Shown here: piece after piece, positions 8,151 through 17,599 of the stretch | Layout of the letters: the number at the start of each line of letters is the position of its first letter | How positions within the stretch are numbered: the first letter of the stretch is position 1 | Made by a program: the position numbers and the translations under genes | NCBI RefSeq assembly: GCF_014644315.1 | Contig: NZ_BMKL01000001.1 | Span: 1,871,001-1,935,000 of the forward strand | Source: Tsuneonella deserti | GTDB lineage: Bacteria; Pseudomonadota; Alphaproteobacteria; Sphingomonadales; Sphingomonadaceae | Direction: 5' to 3' | DNA length: 64,000 bases | The notes under the pieces: generated by a model | Database searches by the model: none | What the model was told of the DNA's origin: nothing | What the model saw: the letters and a program-made list of their open reading frames with translations, nothing else

Positions 8151-9827
8151 TTAACGGCTGTCGCGCCTGACGGCGACCTGCCCGGCGACGTAGATCCGCT
8201 CTCCGCCCACCCATGTCTGCAGCACGCGCGTGGCGCGCAGTTCCTGCGGCGCTGCGAGCAGGGGATCGCGATCGATGACGATGAAATCAGCCCGCAGGCC
8301 GGGCTTGATCTCGCCGAATCGCGATTCGGCGAAGCCGGCGTAGGCCCCTTGCGAGGTGTATCCCGCCAGCGCTGCCTCCCGGCCGACCGCTTCGCCGGGC
8401 ATCCAGCCTCCGAATGGCTGGCCGTCGCTTCCGGTGCGGCTGATTGCCGCCGCCATTCCTGCGAATGGATCGGACGCCTCCACCGGGGCATCGGAGCCGA
8501 AAGCCAGCGGGGCGCCCGTCGCGGCGATGGAGCGCCAGGCATAGGCGCCTGCCAGGCGGGCCTGGCCCAGCCGCGCCTCGGCCATCAGCCGGTCCGATGT
8601 CTGGTGGATAGGCTGCATCGAGGCGATCACGCCGTTCTTGCCGAAGCGCGCGATGTCCGCCGGATCGACGATCTGGGCGTGCTCGACCCGCCATCTGCGG
8701 TCGCCCTTGTAGGTGTCGGACAGTTCCTCCACCGCGCCGAGCACTTCGGCGTTGGCGGCATCGCCGATCGCGTGGACGGCGACCTGAAACTTGTCGAGGG
8801 CGGCGCGGCTCATCAGGTTGCGCAACTGTGTCCCGTCCATCAGCGGCAAGCCCGTGTTCTTCGGATCGTCGGCGTAAGGGGCCTTGAGCCATGCCCCGCG
8901 TGAACCGAGCGCACCGTCCAGGTAGAGCTTGACCCCGCCCATGCGCAGCCGGTCGCCATAAAGCCAGGGAGTAGGACCCGGGCCGCCGATCAGTTCCATC
9001 GCCGGCACGCCCGCAGCATAGGCCATGATCCGCACCCGCAGCCAGCCGAGATCGCCGGCCCGGCGCATGCTCTGCCACGCCTCGATGGTGGTACCCATGT
9101 CGGCTGCCGCAGTGACACCCTTGGCGAGGAGGATCTCCTGCGCCTTGCTCAGCGCCAGGTCGTACTCGTCCGGCCGCGGCGCCGGAACCACCCGCTCCGC
9201 CAATTCCTTGGCGTTATCGACCAGGACTCCTGCCGGAGCCCGCGTGCCCGCAGCCCGCTCGATCCGTCCGCCTGCCGGGTCGGCCGTTTGCGCCGTGATC
9301 CCGGCAGCGCGCAAGGCGGCGCTGTTGGCCCACTGCGCATGCCCGTCGACCCGCGCGAGCAGCACCGGACGGTCGGGAACGACCGCGTCGATCTCGGCTG
9401 CGGTCGGGAACCGCCCCAGCCCCCAGATTTCCTGGTTCCAGCCGCGCCCGATGATCCATTTCCGATCCGGATACTTCGCCGCGTAGTCGCGGATCTTCGC
9501 CTGCGCCTCGGCCAGCGAGCGGGTATCGGTAAGGTCCAGCGTCAGGGCGGCGAAGCCGAGCTCCATGATGTGAAGATGCGAATCGATCAGCCCCGGAACG
9601 ACCACCGCGCCCTTCCCGTCGACCCCGAACTTGGCGTGCGGACGCTTGTCCTTGCGGTCGAGCAACTGCTTCACCCGGCCCTCGTCGTCGATCCAGATGC
9701 CGGTGAACCGGGTAACCCGCCCCTCCCGGTCGACAGAGACGCCCTGCACGTTGTCGATCAGCGTATCGGCGAAAGCGGGCGCGGCGACGAGCGCGAGGGC
9801 GCAGACGAGAAGGCGGAGCGTTTTCAT
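8151..9827 (-). CDS. Exported amidohydrolase (YtcJ/amidohydrolase 3 family)
   Basis: A 558-aa protein starting at ATG 9827 with a signal peptide (residues 1-20, ending PAFA). Metal-binding elements of the amidohydrolase fold are present: DSHLHIME near residue 84, VAVHAIGDAAN, RVEHAQIV and the late FGSDAPVE aspartate. The family hydrolyses amide, urea or ester bonds with one or two divalent metals; YtcJ-like members have no firm substrate. The signal peptide places it in the periplasm. It stands alone, downstream of the J-domain gene. Confidence 0.88.
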   Translation of the reverse strand: MKTLRLLVCALALVAAPAFADTLIDNVQGVSVDREGRVTRFTGIWIDDEGRVKQLLDRKDKRPHAKFGVDGKGAVVVPGLIDSHLHIMELGFAALTLDLTDTRSLAEAQAKIRDYAAKYPDRKWIIGRGWNQEIWGLGRFPTAAEIDAVVPDRPVLLARVDGHAQWANSAALRAAGITAQTADPAGGRIERAAGTRAPAGVLVDNAKELAERVVPAPRPDEYDLALSKAQEILLAKGVTAAADMGTTIEAWQSMRRAGDLGWLRVRIMAYAAGVPAMELIGGPGPTPWLYGDRLRMGGVKLYLDGALGSRGAWLKAPYADDPKNTGLPLMDGTQLRNLMSRAALDKFQVAVHAIGDAANAEVLGAVEELSDTYKGDRRWRVEHAQIVDPADIARFGKNGVIASMQPIHQTSDRLMAEARLGQARLAGAYAWRSIAATGAPLAFGSDAPVEASDPFAGMAAAISRTGSDGQPFGGWMPGEAVGREAALAGYTSQGAYAGFAESRFGEIKPGLRADFIVIDRDPLLAAPQELRATRVLQTWVGGERIYVAGQVAVRRDSR

Positions 9828-9880
9828 GGGGGTGCGGGTGCGGCAAGTTCGGCCGCGACGCAACCGGCTTTTCCGCCTCG

Positions 9881-10486
9881 CTAGGCGAGCGCCGCGCTCT
9901 TCCGGAGCATCTGGTACGCCTCGACAACCCGGCCCAGCCTGGCCTCGTGCGAGCGGTCCCCGCCATTTCGGTCGGGGTGATATCGCCGGACCAGTTCCGT
10001 ATAACGCCGGCGCAGCGCGCCGCGGTCGATGTCCACGGCAAGGCCCAGGGTATCGAGGGCCGTCCGCTCCTCGCGAGTGAAGCGGGCGGCGCTGGCCCGG
10101 GACTGGGCCTGCCCCTGCGCCCGCCGCCGGATGTCGGCGGCGCGGGCGCCGATCGCCTCCAGCGGGTCGGCGAAATCGGCCCAGCGCGGAGCGTTTCCTG
10201 CTCCGCCGTCGGCGCGGAAGGCGCGGGTGGTGCTCGAACCGGCGGCCCATCCGGCGGCGGGGTGCTGGGCGGAGATGATCTCCTCCGCGCTCATTCCATC
10301 GAACCAGTTGTAGCTCGAGTTGAACTCGCGCACGTGATCGAGGCAGAACCAGCGGCTTTCGCCGGGCCCGTCGAACCCGGCCGAGCGCTCACCCGGCGCG
10401 CGGAATTCGCCCGCCTCGACGCATCCGGGCGCCTGGCAGGCTTGCCCGCTGCTCTCGATCCGGCCATGGAATTTATGCGGCTTCAC
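9881..10486 (-). CDS. J-domain (DnaJ-like) molecular chaperone
   Basis: A 201-aa protein with a probable GTG start at 10486 (no ATG fits between it and the divergent bolA). The N-terminal part holds paired cysteines (CQAPGCVEAG...WFCLDHVREFNSSYNWFDGM). The J domain is at the C-terminus (about 145-200) with the diagnostic HPD in RRYHPDRNGGD. This C-terminal J-domain layout is typical of an alphaproteobacterial family next to bolA. It should stimulate DnaK ATPase; the client is unknown. Confidence 0.88.
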   Translation of the reverse strand: MKPHKFHGRIESSGQACQAPGCVEAGEFRAPGERSAGFDGPGESRWFCLDHVREFNSSYNWFDGMSAEEIISAQHPAAGWAAGSSTTRAFRADGGAGNAPRWADFADPLEAIGARAADIRRRAQGQAQSRASAARFTREERTALDTLGLAVDIDRGALRRRYTELVRRYHPDRNGGDRSHEARLGRVVEAYQMLRKSAALA

Positions 10487-10585
10487 AAGAGATACTTGGA
10501 GGCCGCACACCGGGTTTGCAACTCGGGCGGCGAACCGCAGAACGCTAACCAGATGCGTTCCGGCGCGAAGCGATGGGAAGGTGAC

Positions 10586-10864
10586 ATGAACGGTACCGTG
10601 GCCGAGGAAATGACATCGCTTCTGACGGTCGCGCTTGCGCCGACGCGGCTCGAAGTCATAAATGACAGCGCGAAGCATCACGGGCACGCCGGTGACGACG
10701 GCAGCGGCGAATCCCATTTCACGGTGATCATCGAAAGCGCTGCGTTCGCAGGAAAGTCGCGGCTGGAACGCCAGCGGATGGTGAACGCCGCTCTGGGCGA
10801 CATTCCCGGCAACCGGGTCCACGCCCTCGCCATCCGCGCCTTTGCGCCGGGCGACGCTGCGTGA
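10586..10864 (+). CDS. bolA: BolA family protein
   Basis: A 92-aa protein starting at ATG 10586, with GGAAGG 4 nt upstream. It shows the BolA pattern: LEVINDSAKHHGHA, SHFTVIIESAAFAGKSRLERQRMVNAAL and VHALAIRAFAP. BolA proteins pair with monothiol glutaredoxins to bind or transfer [2Fe-2S] clusters. It is the first gene of a four-gene operon in which every junction overlaps by 4 bp (bolA-pirin-SDR-hydrolase), and is divergent from the J-domain gene, an arrangement conserved in sphingomonads. Confidence 0.95.
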   Translation: MNGTVAEEMTSLLTVALAPTRLEVINDSAKHHGHAGDDGSGESHFTVIIESAAFAGKSRLERQRMVNAALGDIPGNRVHALAIRAFAPGDAA

Positions 10865-11745
10865 GCGTGATCGAGACGATCCAGCCGGTCACGCACGACC
10901 TCGGCCAGTTCCAGGTCCGTCGCGTGCTTCCCAGCCGCGGACGGACGATGGTCGGCCCGTTCATCTTCGTCGACGAGTTCGGCCCGGCCACGCTGGATGC
11001 GGGCGACGGAATGCAGGTGCGACCGCACCCCCACATCAATCTCGCGACGGTCACCTGGCTATTCGAGGGCGCGATCGATCACCGCGACAGCCTCGGCACG
11101 TTCGCAACAATTCGTCCCGGCCAGGTCAACCTGATGACCGCCGGGCGCGGGATCGTCCATTCGGAGCGCTCGCCCGCCAGCGAACGCGACGGGACCGGCA
11201 AGCTTTACGGCATGCAGACCTGGCTCGCCCTGCCCGACGGGCGCGAGGAGATAGATCCCGCGTTCGAGGCGCAGACCGCTCTGCCGATAGTCGAGGCGGG
11301 CGGCGCCAAGGCGATCGTCGTGATGGGCGAGCTCTGGGGTGCCGCAGCGCCAACGACTCGCCATTCACACACCATCTATGCCGAGATCGTGCTCGACGCA
11401 GGCGGCACCGTGCCGATCGACGCAAACGCCGACGAACGCGCGGTGATGCTGGTCGGCGGCGAGGCACGGATCGATGGCGAGCCGCTTGAACCCTATGTTC
11501 TCGCGATCCTCGCGCCCGGCGCGGCGATGACCCTGGCGTCCGACAAGGGTGGCCGGGTCATGCTGATGGGCGGCGAGGCTTTCGCGACCGAGCGCCACGT
11601 GTGGTGGAACTTCGTCAGCTCGAGCCGCGAACGGATCAACCAGGCGAAAGACGACTGGCGCGCCGGTCGCTTCGCGCCGATCCCCGGCGACAGCGAGGAA
11701 TTCATTCCCATCCCTCAAGTCCCAAACACAGCGAGCTACCCATGA
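10861..11745 (+). CDS. Pirin family protein
   Basis: A 294-aa bicupin. It starts at GTG 10861, overlapping the bolA stop (GTGA). The N-terminal cupin carries the metal-binding set HPHINLATVTWLFEGAIDHRDSLG and MTAGRGIVHSE; the C-terminal cupin is less conserved, as usual. Bacterial pirins act as quercetinase-like dioxygenases or redox-sensing cofactors; which applies here is open. Translationally coupled to bolA. Confidence 0.92.
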   Translation: MSVIETIQPVTHDLGQFQVRRVLPSRGRTMVGPFIFVDEFGPATLDAGDGMQVRPHPHINLATVTWLFEGAIDHRDSLGTFATIRPGQVNLMTAGRGIVHSERSPASERDGTGKLYGMQTWLALPDGREEIDPAFEAQTALPIVEAGGAKAIVVMGELWGAAAPTTRHSHTIYAEIVLDAGGTVPIDANADERAVMLVGGEARIDGEPLEPYVLAILAPGAAMTLASDKGGRVMLMGGEAFATERHVWWNFVSSSRERINQAKDDWRAGRFAPIPGDSEEFIPIPQVPNTASYP

Positions 11746-12560
11746 CATTCGAAGGCAAGACGGCCTGGATTACCGGCGCATCGAGCGGCATCGGCGCGGC
11801 GCTGGCGCGAGAATGGGCGCGGCGGGGCGGCAAGGTGATCCTTTCCGGGCGTGACGATTCGCGGCTCGCGGCGGTCGCACAGAACCTCGCCGCCGAGAGC
11901 CTGGTCCTGCCGTTCGATGTGCGCGATGACGCCGCGCTGGCCCGGGCGACCGAACGGGCGCTGACGTGGAAAGGCGGCGTCGATCTCGCGGTCGCCAACG
12001 CGGGCATCTCGCAGCGTTCCGTCGCGCTGGAAACCGACATGCGCGTCTATCGCGAAATCATCGAGGTGGACCTCGTCGCCCAGATCGCCTTCGCCCAAGG
12101 TCTGATCGGCGCGATGAGCAAGCGCGGCAGCGGCGCGCTGGCGTTCATCTCGTCGATCGCGGGCAAGGTCGGCGTGCCGATGCGCACCGCCTACAGTGCG
12201 GCGAAGTTCGGCCTTGCAGGATATGCCGACGCCCTGAGGGCCGAGCTGTCGCAGACCGGCGTCACCGTTCACGCGATCTACCCCGGCTCGATCCGCACCG
12301 ATGTCAGCCGCAACGCTCTCACCGCCGACGGATCGGCGCGCGGCAGGAGCGACAAGGTCATCGACGAAGGGATCGACCCCGACGTCGCCGCCGCCGAAAT
12401 GCTGGATGCCATCGCCGCCGGCACGCGCGAGATCATCGTCGCGCAAGGGGCGGAAAAGGCGATGGGCGAAGCGCGCCGCACGCCCGACGCCCTGTTCGAC
12501 CAGGTCGCCGACATGGTCGCGCGCGGGTACATCGAACGGATGAAGGGAGAAGGAGCATGA
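11742..12560 (+). CDS. Short-chain dehydrogenase/reductase
   Basis: A 272-aa classical SDR starting at ATG 11742, overlapping the pirin stop (ATGA). The Rossmann motif TGASSGIG lies at about 9-16, NAGIS near residue 87, the catalytic Ser in FISSIAGKVG and the YxxxK pair as YSAAK. The C-terminal region resembles the DltE/YqjQ-type SDRs. Substrate unknown. It sits between pirin and an epoxide-hydrolase-like gene. Confidence 0.92.
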   Translation: MTFEGKTAWITGASSGIGAALAREWARRGGKVILSGRDDSRLAAVAQNLAAESLVLPFDVRDDAALARATERALTWKGGVDLAVANAGISQRSVALETDMRVYREIIEVDLVAQIAFAQGLIGAMSKRGSGALAFISSIAGKVGVPMRTAYSAAKFGLAGYADALRAELSQTGVTVHAIYPGSIRTDVSRNALTADGSARGRSDKVIDEGIDPDVAAAEMLDAIAAGTREIIVAQGAEKAMGEARRTPDALFDQVADMVARGYIERMKGEGA

Positions 12561-13450
12561 ACCGTGTCACACTCGAAAGCGGCATCGCCCTCGATGTTGT
12601 CGATGAAGGACCGGCAGACGCGCCCGCTCTCATCTTCCTGCACGGCTTCCCCGAAAGCCACCGCACCTGGCGCCACCAGGTCGCGCATTTCTCCGACCGT
12701 TATCGCTGCGTCGCGCCCGACCAGCGCGGCTATCGCGGGTCGTCGAAGCCCCCGCAAGTCAGCGACTACGCCCCCGACAAGCTGATCGGCGACGTATTCC
12801 AGCTCGCCGATGCGCTCGACATCGACAAGTTCACGATCCTCGGACACGACTGGGGCGGCGCGATCGCCTGGGGCACCGCGATCGCGGGGCAGACGAATGG
12901 CCGGGTCACCCGCGCGGTGGTCGCCAACGCCCCGCACCCGGCGATCTTCCAGAAGCTGCTCTACACCAACCCCCACCAGCGCGAATCGAGCCAGTACATG
13001 CGCGGCTTCCGCGATCCGAAGAACGATGCGCTGGTCCGCGAGCATGGGCTCGCCGGCATCCTGCTGCAGGAAATCAAGTGGGACAGCGGCGACGTCATGG
13101 AGCCCGCCGAACGCGCAGAGCTGCTCAAGGACTGGCAGGACCGCGACGCCGCCTTCGCGATGCTCAACTGGTACCGCGCCAGTCCGATCGACATCCCCCC
13201 GATGGACGCGCCCTACGAAGTGCCCGCCGGCTGGACCCCGCCCGCCCTGCCCAACCTGACCATCCCGACGCTGGTAGTCTGGGGTATGGACGACCTCGCG
13301 CTGCCGCCCGAGAACCTCGAAGGGCTGGACGAGATCATTGACGACCTTACCCTGGTCGAAGTGCCCGGCAGCGGGCACTTCGTGCCATGGGAAGCGCCGG
13401 AGAGCGTCAACGCCGCAATCGACGATTTCCTGCAGCGGACGGCGGGATAG
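12557..13450 (+). CDS. Alpha/beta hydrolase, epoxide hydrolase-like
   Basis: A 297-aa protein starting at ATG 12557, overlapping the SDR stop. It has the oxyanion loop HGFPESHRTWR (about 30-40), the nucleophile elbow GHDWGG with Asp as nucleophile (about 95-100), and a late GSGHFVPWEAPE histidine. An Asp nucleophile with HGFPE is the pattern of epoxide hydrolases and haloalkane dehalogenases. It ends the bolA operon. Confidence 0.9.
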   Translation: MNRVTLESGIALDVVDEGPADAPALIFLHGFPESHRTWRHQVAHFSDRYRCVAPDQRGYRGSSKPPQVSDYAPDKLIGDVFQLADALDIDKFTILGHDWGGAIAWGTAIAGQTNGRVTRAVVANAPHPAIFQKLLYTNPHQRESSQYMRGFRDPKNDALVREHGLAGILLQEIKWDSGDVMEPAERAELLKDWQDRDAAFAMLNWYRASPIDIPPMDAPYEVPAGWTPPALPNLTIPTLVVWGMDDLALPPENLEGLDEIIDDLTLVEVPGSGHFVPWEAPESVNAAIDDFLQRTAG

Positions 13451-13524
13451 GACACCTTTGGATGGGTCCCGGTCGACCGCGCCCGCAGCGTTTTTTCGCC
13501 CAAGGGTCGCGACGTCAACTCAGT

Positions 13525-13863
13525 TCAATCGGGCAGCAGGATCGTCAGCAGAAGGGATGACGGCTCGATCGCTCGCACTCCGTGCGTCACGCCCGAGTCA
13601 AAGAAGACCCATTGGTGCGCATCAAGCGACAGGGACTTGTCCGGCAAATCGAGCACGATCCTGCCTTCGAGGCAGAACAGGGTGAACTGCCCCGAGACAG
13701 TGTGGGCTGGTAAGGTTTCTCCCGCCCTCAGGACGAGGCGGATAGCCTCGAAGCTGTCGGTTTTGACCAACGCGGCCGTATGAGCTTGCTGCAAGCGGTC
13801 TCGCAGCGGCGCAAGGTCCACGACCTCGCCCGATGCAGCATGGTGCAGTGCCATCGCGTTCAT
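13525..13863 (-). CDS. Small cupin-domain protein
   Basis: A 112-aa single cupin. The conserved part runs through VLRAGETLPAHTVSGQFTLFCLEGRIVLDL and AHQWVFFDSGVTHGVRAIE; one of the usual metal histidines (motif 1) is reduced to a single His, so metal binding is uncertain. It follows the 108-aa small protein by 30 bp and is probably co-transcribed with it, beneath the Fur-box-like site at 14370. Function unknown. Confidence 0.8.
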   Translation of the reverse strand: MNAMALHHAASGEVVDLAPLRDRLQQAHTAALVKTDSFEAIRLVLRAGETLPAHTVSGQFTLFCLEGRIVLDLPDKSLSLDAHQWVFFDSGVTHGVRAIEPSSLLLTILLPD

Positions 13864-13893
13864 CCTCTCTCGTTGTTCCGCGCCTTGCGTGCG

Positions 13894-14220
13894 TCAGATC
13901 CACCCCGGCGGATCAGACGCTGGAAATGACTCATCGGAAGCGCGATCGACGATGTCGAACGGCTCGGACCACGCCGCTCGCCGCGACTGCACGAGTTCGA
14001 CACGTTCGCGCACTTCGCGTGCGATTGACAAATGTAGCCCCGATCGCGCGCCCTCGATCTGATCCTCGATGTCCAGTGCGCACGAGCAGATGTTCTCGTG
14101 GAGGGCCTGCTCGACATGCTGACCGAGCGTGCGCTGATCGTCGCTCTGTTGGAGTACGAGAACCCGGCTGACCGCGGCTGCGATTGCCTCAGGGGCGAAC
14201 GGATCGCCATATTCGTGCAT
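13894..14220 (-). CDS. Small conserved protein with C-terminal ESFPASDPP motif
   Basis: A 108-aa protein from ATG 14220. The first ~85 residues are predicted helical (QHVEQALHENICSCALDIED, with two adjacent Cys). The C-terminus FDIVDRASDESFPASDPPGW is a motif seen at the end of several short alphaproteobacterial proteins of unknown role. It heads a two-gene unit with the cupin gene and lies about 150 bp from a Fur-box-like sequence. Confidence 0.72.
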   Translation of the reverse strand: MHEYGDPFAPEAIAAAVSRVLVLQQSDDQRTLGQHVEQALHENICSCALDIEDQIEGARSGLHLSIAREVRERVELVQSRRAAWSEPFDIVDRASDESFPASDPPGWI

Positions 14221-14533
14221 GGTTCAAACTCCACGTCAGTTTCGCGCGACTTGCCGCTAGAACGCCCGCCAGGAGGCCAGCGGGAGGCATCGCGCTTTTG
14301 AACCGGGTATCCAGCGGTCCCGGACCCGGGATCTGGCAGCATTCAGGACAGTACATCCGAGCTTCCTTTGCGAATGCTTATCATTATCACGATTTGCTGG
14401 AGCATGCAAGGCCAGCCTAGCAACCGTGACCCTTGATGATCGCGGCCGGGACTGAATTGGCGCTTCATAGTCCGCAATTGGATGGAACCCGGGAATCGGA
14501 CTTCGAAGCGATCGTCGCGAGAGAGGACGACCC
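14221..14533. other. Intergenic region of 313 bp
   Basis: This gap separates the small-protein/cupin unit from the convergent-facing 3' end of the DUF2332 gene. I see no convincing coding frame or RNA gene in it. It is less GC-rich around 14350-14400, where the Fur-box-like sequence lies, so the promoter of the leftward unit is probably there. Confidence 0.6.
14370..14388 (-). promoter_or_regulatory. Fur-box-like operator
   Basis: On the minus strand the 19-mer GATAATGATAAGCATTCGC matches the classical Fur consensus GATAATGATAATCATTATC at 16 of 19 positions, including the whole left 11 bp. It lies 150 bp upstream of the small-protein gene (start 14220) on that gene's strand. Iron control of the small-protein/cupin unit is an inference. 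Confidence 0.55.
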
Positions 14534-15628
14534 TTAGGCCATCCACCTGATCCAGGCTCCGTGCGGGTGCGCCTCGGCGAGTAACCTGCGCTCCTCGCCC
14601 CCCGGCCAGTAGCGTACGACCATCTCGTGCCGGTGCGTCTCGCGGTTGGCCTCCAGTGCGACCCAGGCGAGCGGGCACTCCACAGTCGCCTGCGCTCCGG
14701 CCGCCTCCATCGCTGCGGTCACGCGCGCCTGCTGGTCCTTGGGCACATACTGCCAGACGATCGAATGCATGAGCACGCGGGTGACGCCCTCTTGCTGCGG
14801 TCGCGCGAGTTCCCTCTCGACAAAATCCGCCGCGTTCATCTCGACGAGGTCGGGCGCGCGCTCACTCGCTGCCCTGATCGCCGCATCCATCCGTTCGAAG
14901 CGCACCGCGTGCTCTGGCCAAATATAAGCCTTCAAGCGAAGCGCCTGTTGCGGGTCGGTCAGGTCCACCGGGGCGACATCGCAGCCCCTCAGGCTGGCGA
15001 CCTCGATCTCGTGGCTCGGCGGCGGATCGCCTTGCCATTCGGGCGCGAACGCCATCGCCGGTTTGTCCGGCCCGACGCGCACCCCGCCCAGATCGTAGGC
15101 GTAGCGGTCCATGATCAGGTTGATGCCCGCGCTCGATCCGATCTCGAGGCACTCGAAGCGCGGCGGCAGGCCCTTCTCCGCCAGCCACAGCATCGCCGCG
15201 GCGAAGTTCGACGAGCGCCCGGCTTCGTTCGTCTGTGGCGGACCGGCGAGCCAGGCCATCAGCGGCGCCTCGTGCGCGGCGATCGCCTCGCGCACCAGCG
15301 CCACGTCGTCGACCGCCTCGCCGCGATAGATGCCGCCAAGCTCGGGCTGGGCATCGGACAGGTAGAGCGCGTGCAGCCCGCCCGCGATGCGCAGCGGCAG
15401 CGCGTCGGCCAGCGGGGCGCCCTGCCATTTGCGGATGCGGTCGAGCAGCGCGCCCGGCTCGTCGCTTTTCAGCAAGGAAGCGACCGCCGCGACCACGCGG
15501 GCGGTGATCGGCGCGCCTGCCGCCTCGCAATAGGCGACCTGGTTGGCGAAGGCGGTCGCGACCGCGCCGTCGCCGGCGACGTCGATGTCGACGAACTGAT
15601 AGTCTGTCTTGCCCTCGCCCTCAGCCAT
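14534..15628 (-). CDS. DUF2332 family protein
   Basis: A 364-aa protein starting at ATG 15628. It matches the DUF2332 family along its length, with [24 protein letters not shown] (about 170-193), a Rossmann-like segment reminiscent of SAM-dependent methyltransferases, and [17 protein letters not shown] later on. The biochemical role is unknown. It is divergent from hisG with 43 bp between the starts. Confidence 0.85.
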   Translation of the reverse strand: MAEGEGKTDYQFVDIDVAGDGAVATAFANQVAYCEAAGAPITARVVAAVASLLKSDEPGALLDRIRKWQGAPLADALPLRIAGGLHALYLSDAQPELGGIYRGEAVDDVALVREAIAAHEAPLMAWLAGPPQTNEAGRSSNFAAAMLWLAEKGLPPRFECLEIGSSAGINLIMDRYAYDLGGVRVGPDKPAMAFAPEWQGDPPPSHEIEVASLRGCDVAPVDLTDPQQALRLKAYIWPEHAVRFERMDAAIRAASERAPDLVEMNAADFVERELARPQQEGVTRVLMHSIVWQYVPKDQQARVTAAMEAAGAQATVECPLAWVALEANRETHRHEMVVRYWPGGEERRLLAEAHPHGAWIRWMA

Positions 15629-15671
15629 CGTAGCGTTGCCCTTTCAGCCCTTGCGCCCTAAGCGCGCGGCG

Positions 15672-16313
15672 ATGCCTGCACCGCTGACATTCGCCGTCCC
15701 CAAGGGGCGCATCCTCGACGAGGCGCTGCCGCTTATGGCGCGCGCCGGAGTGGTGCCCGAAGCGGGCTTTCACGACAAGTCCGACCGGCGGCTGGCCTTC
15801 GGCTGCACCAGCGAGGATTACCGCGTCATCCGCGTGCGCGCGTTCGACGTCGCGACTTTCGTCGCGCACGGGGCGGCGCAGGTCGGCATCGTCGGCTCCG
15901 ACGTGATCGAGGAGTTCGATTATTCGGACCTTTACGCCCCCGTCGACCTGGGCATCGGCCGTTGCCGCCTGTCGGTGGCCGAACCGGCGGCGGGCGCGGC
16001 CTCGATCGACGGGGCGAGCCACGTGCGGGTCGCCACCAAGTACCCCGGCCTCACCCGCCAGTATTTCGAGGCGCGCGGCGTGCAGGCGGAATGCGTGAAG
16101 CTCAACGGGGCGATGGAGATCGCCCCCGCGCTGGGCCTCGCGGGACGAATTGTTGATCTTGTCGAAAGCGGGCGGACCCTGGTGGAGAACGGGCTGGTGG
16201 AGACCGCCACCGTGATGGAAGTGAGCGCGCGCCTGATCGCCAACCGCGCCGCGCTCAAGACCGATCCGCGCGTGTCCGCGCTGGTCGAGCGTTTCCGGGA
16301 GCTTGCCGCATGA
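15672..16313 (+). CDS. hisG: ATP phosphoribosyltransferase, short form
   Basis: A 213-aa protein starting at ATG 15672. It catalyses the first step of histidine synthesis, ATP + PRPP to phosphoribosyl-[23 protein letters not shown] at the N-terminus and the PRPP loop region [16 protein letters not shown] (about 158-173) are intact. The C-terminal regulatory domain of the long form is missing, so this is the HisGs type, which needs HisZ for activity and feedback; no hisZ is in this window. It overlaps hisD by 4 bp. Confidence 0.95.
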   Translation: MPAPLTFAVPKGRILDEALPLMARAGVVPEAGFHDKSDRRLAFGCTSEDYRVIRVRAFDVATFVAHGAAQVGIVGSDVIEEFDYSDLYAPVDLGIGRCRLSVAEPAAGAASIDGASHVRVATKYPGLTRQYFEARGVQAECVKLNGAMEIAPALGLAGRIVDLVESGRTLVENGLVETATVMEVSARLIANRAALKTDPRVSALVERFRELAA

Positions 16314-17599
16314 AGCTGCTGCGCACCACCGATGTCGATTTCGAAAAGGGGTTCCGCCGGATCGTCGACGACCGGCGCGAAGGCGCGGGCGACGTCGCCG
16401 CCGATGTCGCCGCGATCATTTCGCGGGTGAAGGCCAAGGGCGACGTGGCGCTCAGCGAATACACCCAGCGGTTCGACGATCACCAACTCACCGAGGACGG
16501 CGACTGGCGCATCGACCTGGCCGATTGCGCGGCGGCGTTCGAAGGGCTCGAGCCGACCTTGCGGGACGCGCTGGTCCTCGCCGCCGAACGCATCCGCACC
16601 TACCACGAAAGCCAGCGCCCGACCGACCGTGACGAGATCGACTCCGCCGGCGTGCGGCTGGGCGCGCGGTGGCGGCCCGTGGATGCCGCGGGGCTCTACG
16701 TTCCGGGGGGCCGCGCGGCCTATCCTTCCTCGCTGCTGATGAACGCCATTCCGGCCAAGGTCGCCGGCGTGGAGCGGCTGGTGGTTGTCACCCCGACGCC
16801 GAAGGGTCAGACAAACCCGCTGGTCCTGGCCGCCGCGCACTTGGCCGGAGTGGACGAGATCTGGCGCGTCGGCGGCGCGCAGGCGGTTGCCGCCCTGGCG
16901 TACGGGACCGATCGGATTCGCCGCGTGGACGTCGTCACCGGCCCCGGCAACGCCTGGGTGGCGGAGGCGAAGCGCCAGCTTTATGGCGTCGTCGGGATCG
17001 ACATGGTCGCCGGGCCGAGCGAAATCCTTGTCATTGCGGACAACAAGAACGATCCCGACTGGATCGCCGCCGACCTACTCAGCCAGGCCGAGCACGACCC
17101 TGACGCGCAATCAATCCTTATCACCGACGACGAGGAGTTCGCGGATCAGGTGGCGGACCGGATCGACGTACAGTGCGCCATGCTGTCCACCCGCCGCACC
17201 GCGCGCGCCAGTTGGGACGATCACGGGGTCATCGTGGTCGTGGAGCGGCTCGACCAGGCGATCGGCCTCGCCAATCGGCTCGCCGCCGAGCACGTCGAAC
17301 TGGCGGTGAACGATACCGCGCCTTTCCTCGACGGCATCCGCCACGCCGGCAGCATGTTCATCGGCCGCATGGCGCCCGAGGCGGTCGGTGATTACGTCGC
17401 CGGGCCCAACCACGTTCTCCCCACAGGTCGCCGCGCACGGTTCTCCAGCGGGCTGTCGGTGATCGATTTCATGAAGCGTACGAGCTTTATCGAGATGAAT
17501 CACAACTCGCTGGCCGTTATCGGCCCCGCCGCCGCGGCGCTTGCCCATGCCGAGGGCCTGCCCGCGCACGCCAATTCGATCGAGGTTCGCCTGAAATGA
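16310..17599 (+). CDS. hisD: Histidinol dehydrogenase
   Basis: A 429-aa protein, a normal length, starting at ATG 16310, which overlaps the hisG stop. It oxidises histidinol to histidine in two NAD+-dependent steps using Zn2+. [40 protein letters not shown] and [20 protein letters not shown] are family signatures, with HE/HN catalytic and zinc residues in the usual places ([22 protein letters not shown]). Coupled to hisG and nusB. Confidence 0.96.
   Translation: MKLLRTTDVDFEKGFRRIVDDRREGAGDVAADVAAIISRVKAKGDVALSEYTQRFDDHQLTEDGDWRIDLADCAAAFEGLEPTLRDALVLAAERIRTYHESQRPTDRDEIDSAGVRLGARWRPVDAAGLYVPGGRAAYPSSLLMNAIPAKVAGVERLVVVTPTPKGQTNPLVLAAAHLAGVDEIWRVGGAQAVAALAYGTDRIRRVDVVTGPGNAWVAEAKRQLYGVVGIDMVAGPSEILVIADNKNDPDWIAADLLSQAEHDPDAQSILITDDEEFADQVADRIDVQCAMLSTRRTARASWDDHGVIVVVERLDQAIGLANRLAAEHVELAVNDTAPFLDGIRHAGSMFIGRMAPEAVGDYVAGPNHVLPTGRRARFSSGLSVIDFMKRTSFIEMNHNSLAVIGPAAAALAHAEGLPAHANSIEVRLK

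Noticed and set aside
8140..8155. CtrA-like TTGA-N7-TTAAC
   Set aside because: It contains the stop codon of the leftward amidohydrolase gene and no rightward gene starts nearby.
13470..13500. Possible terminator after the epoxide-hydrolase-like gene (T6 run at about 13491)
   Set aside because: The T-run is real but no stable stem ends just before it; the CGGTCGACCG palindrome is too far upstream.
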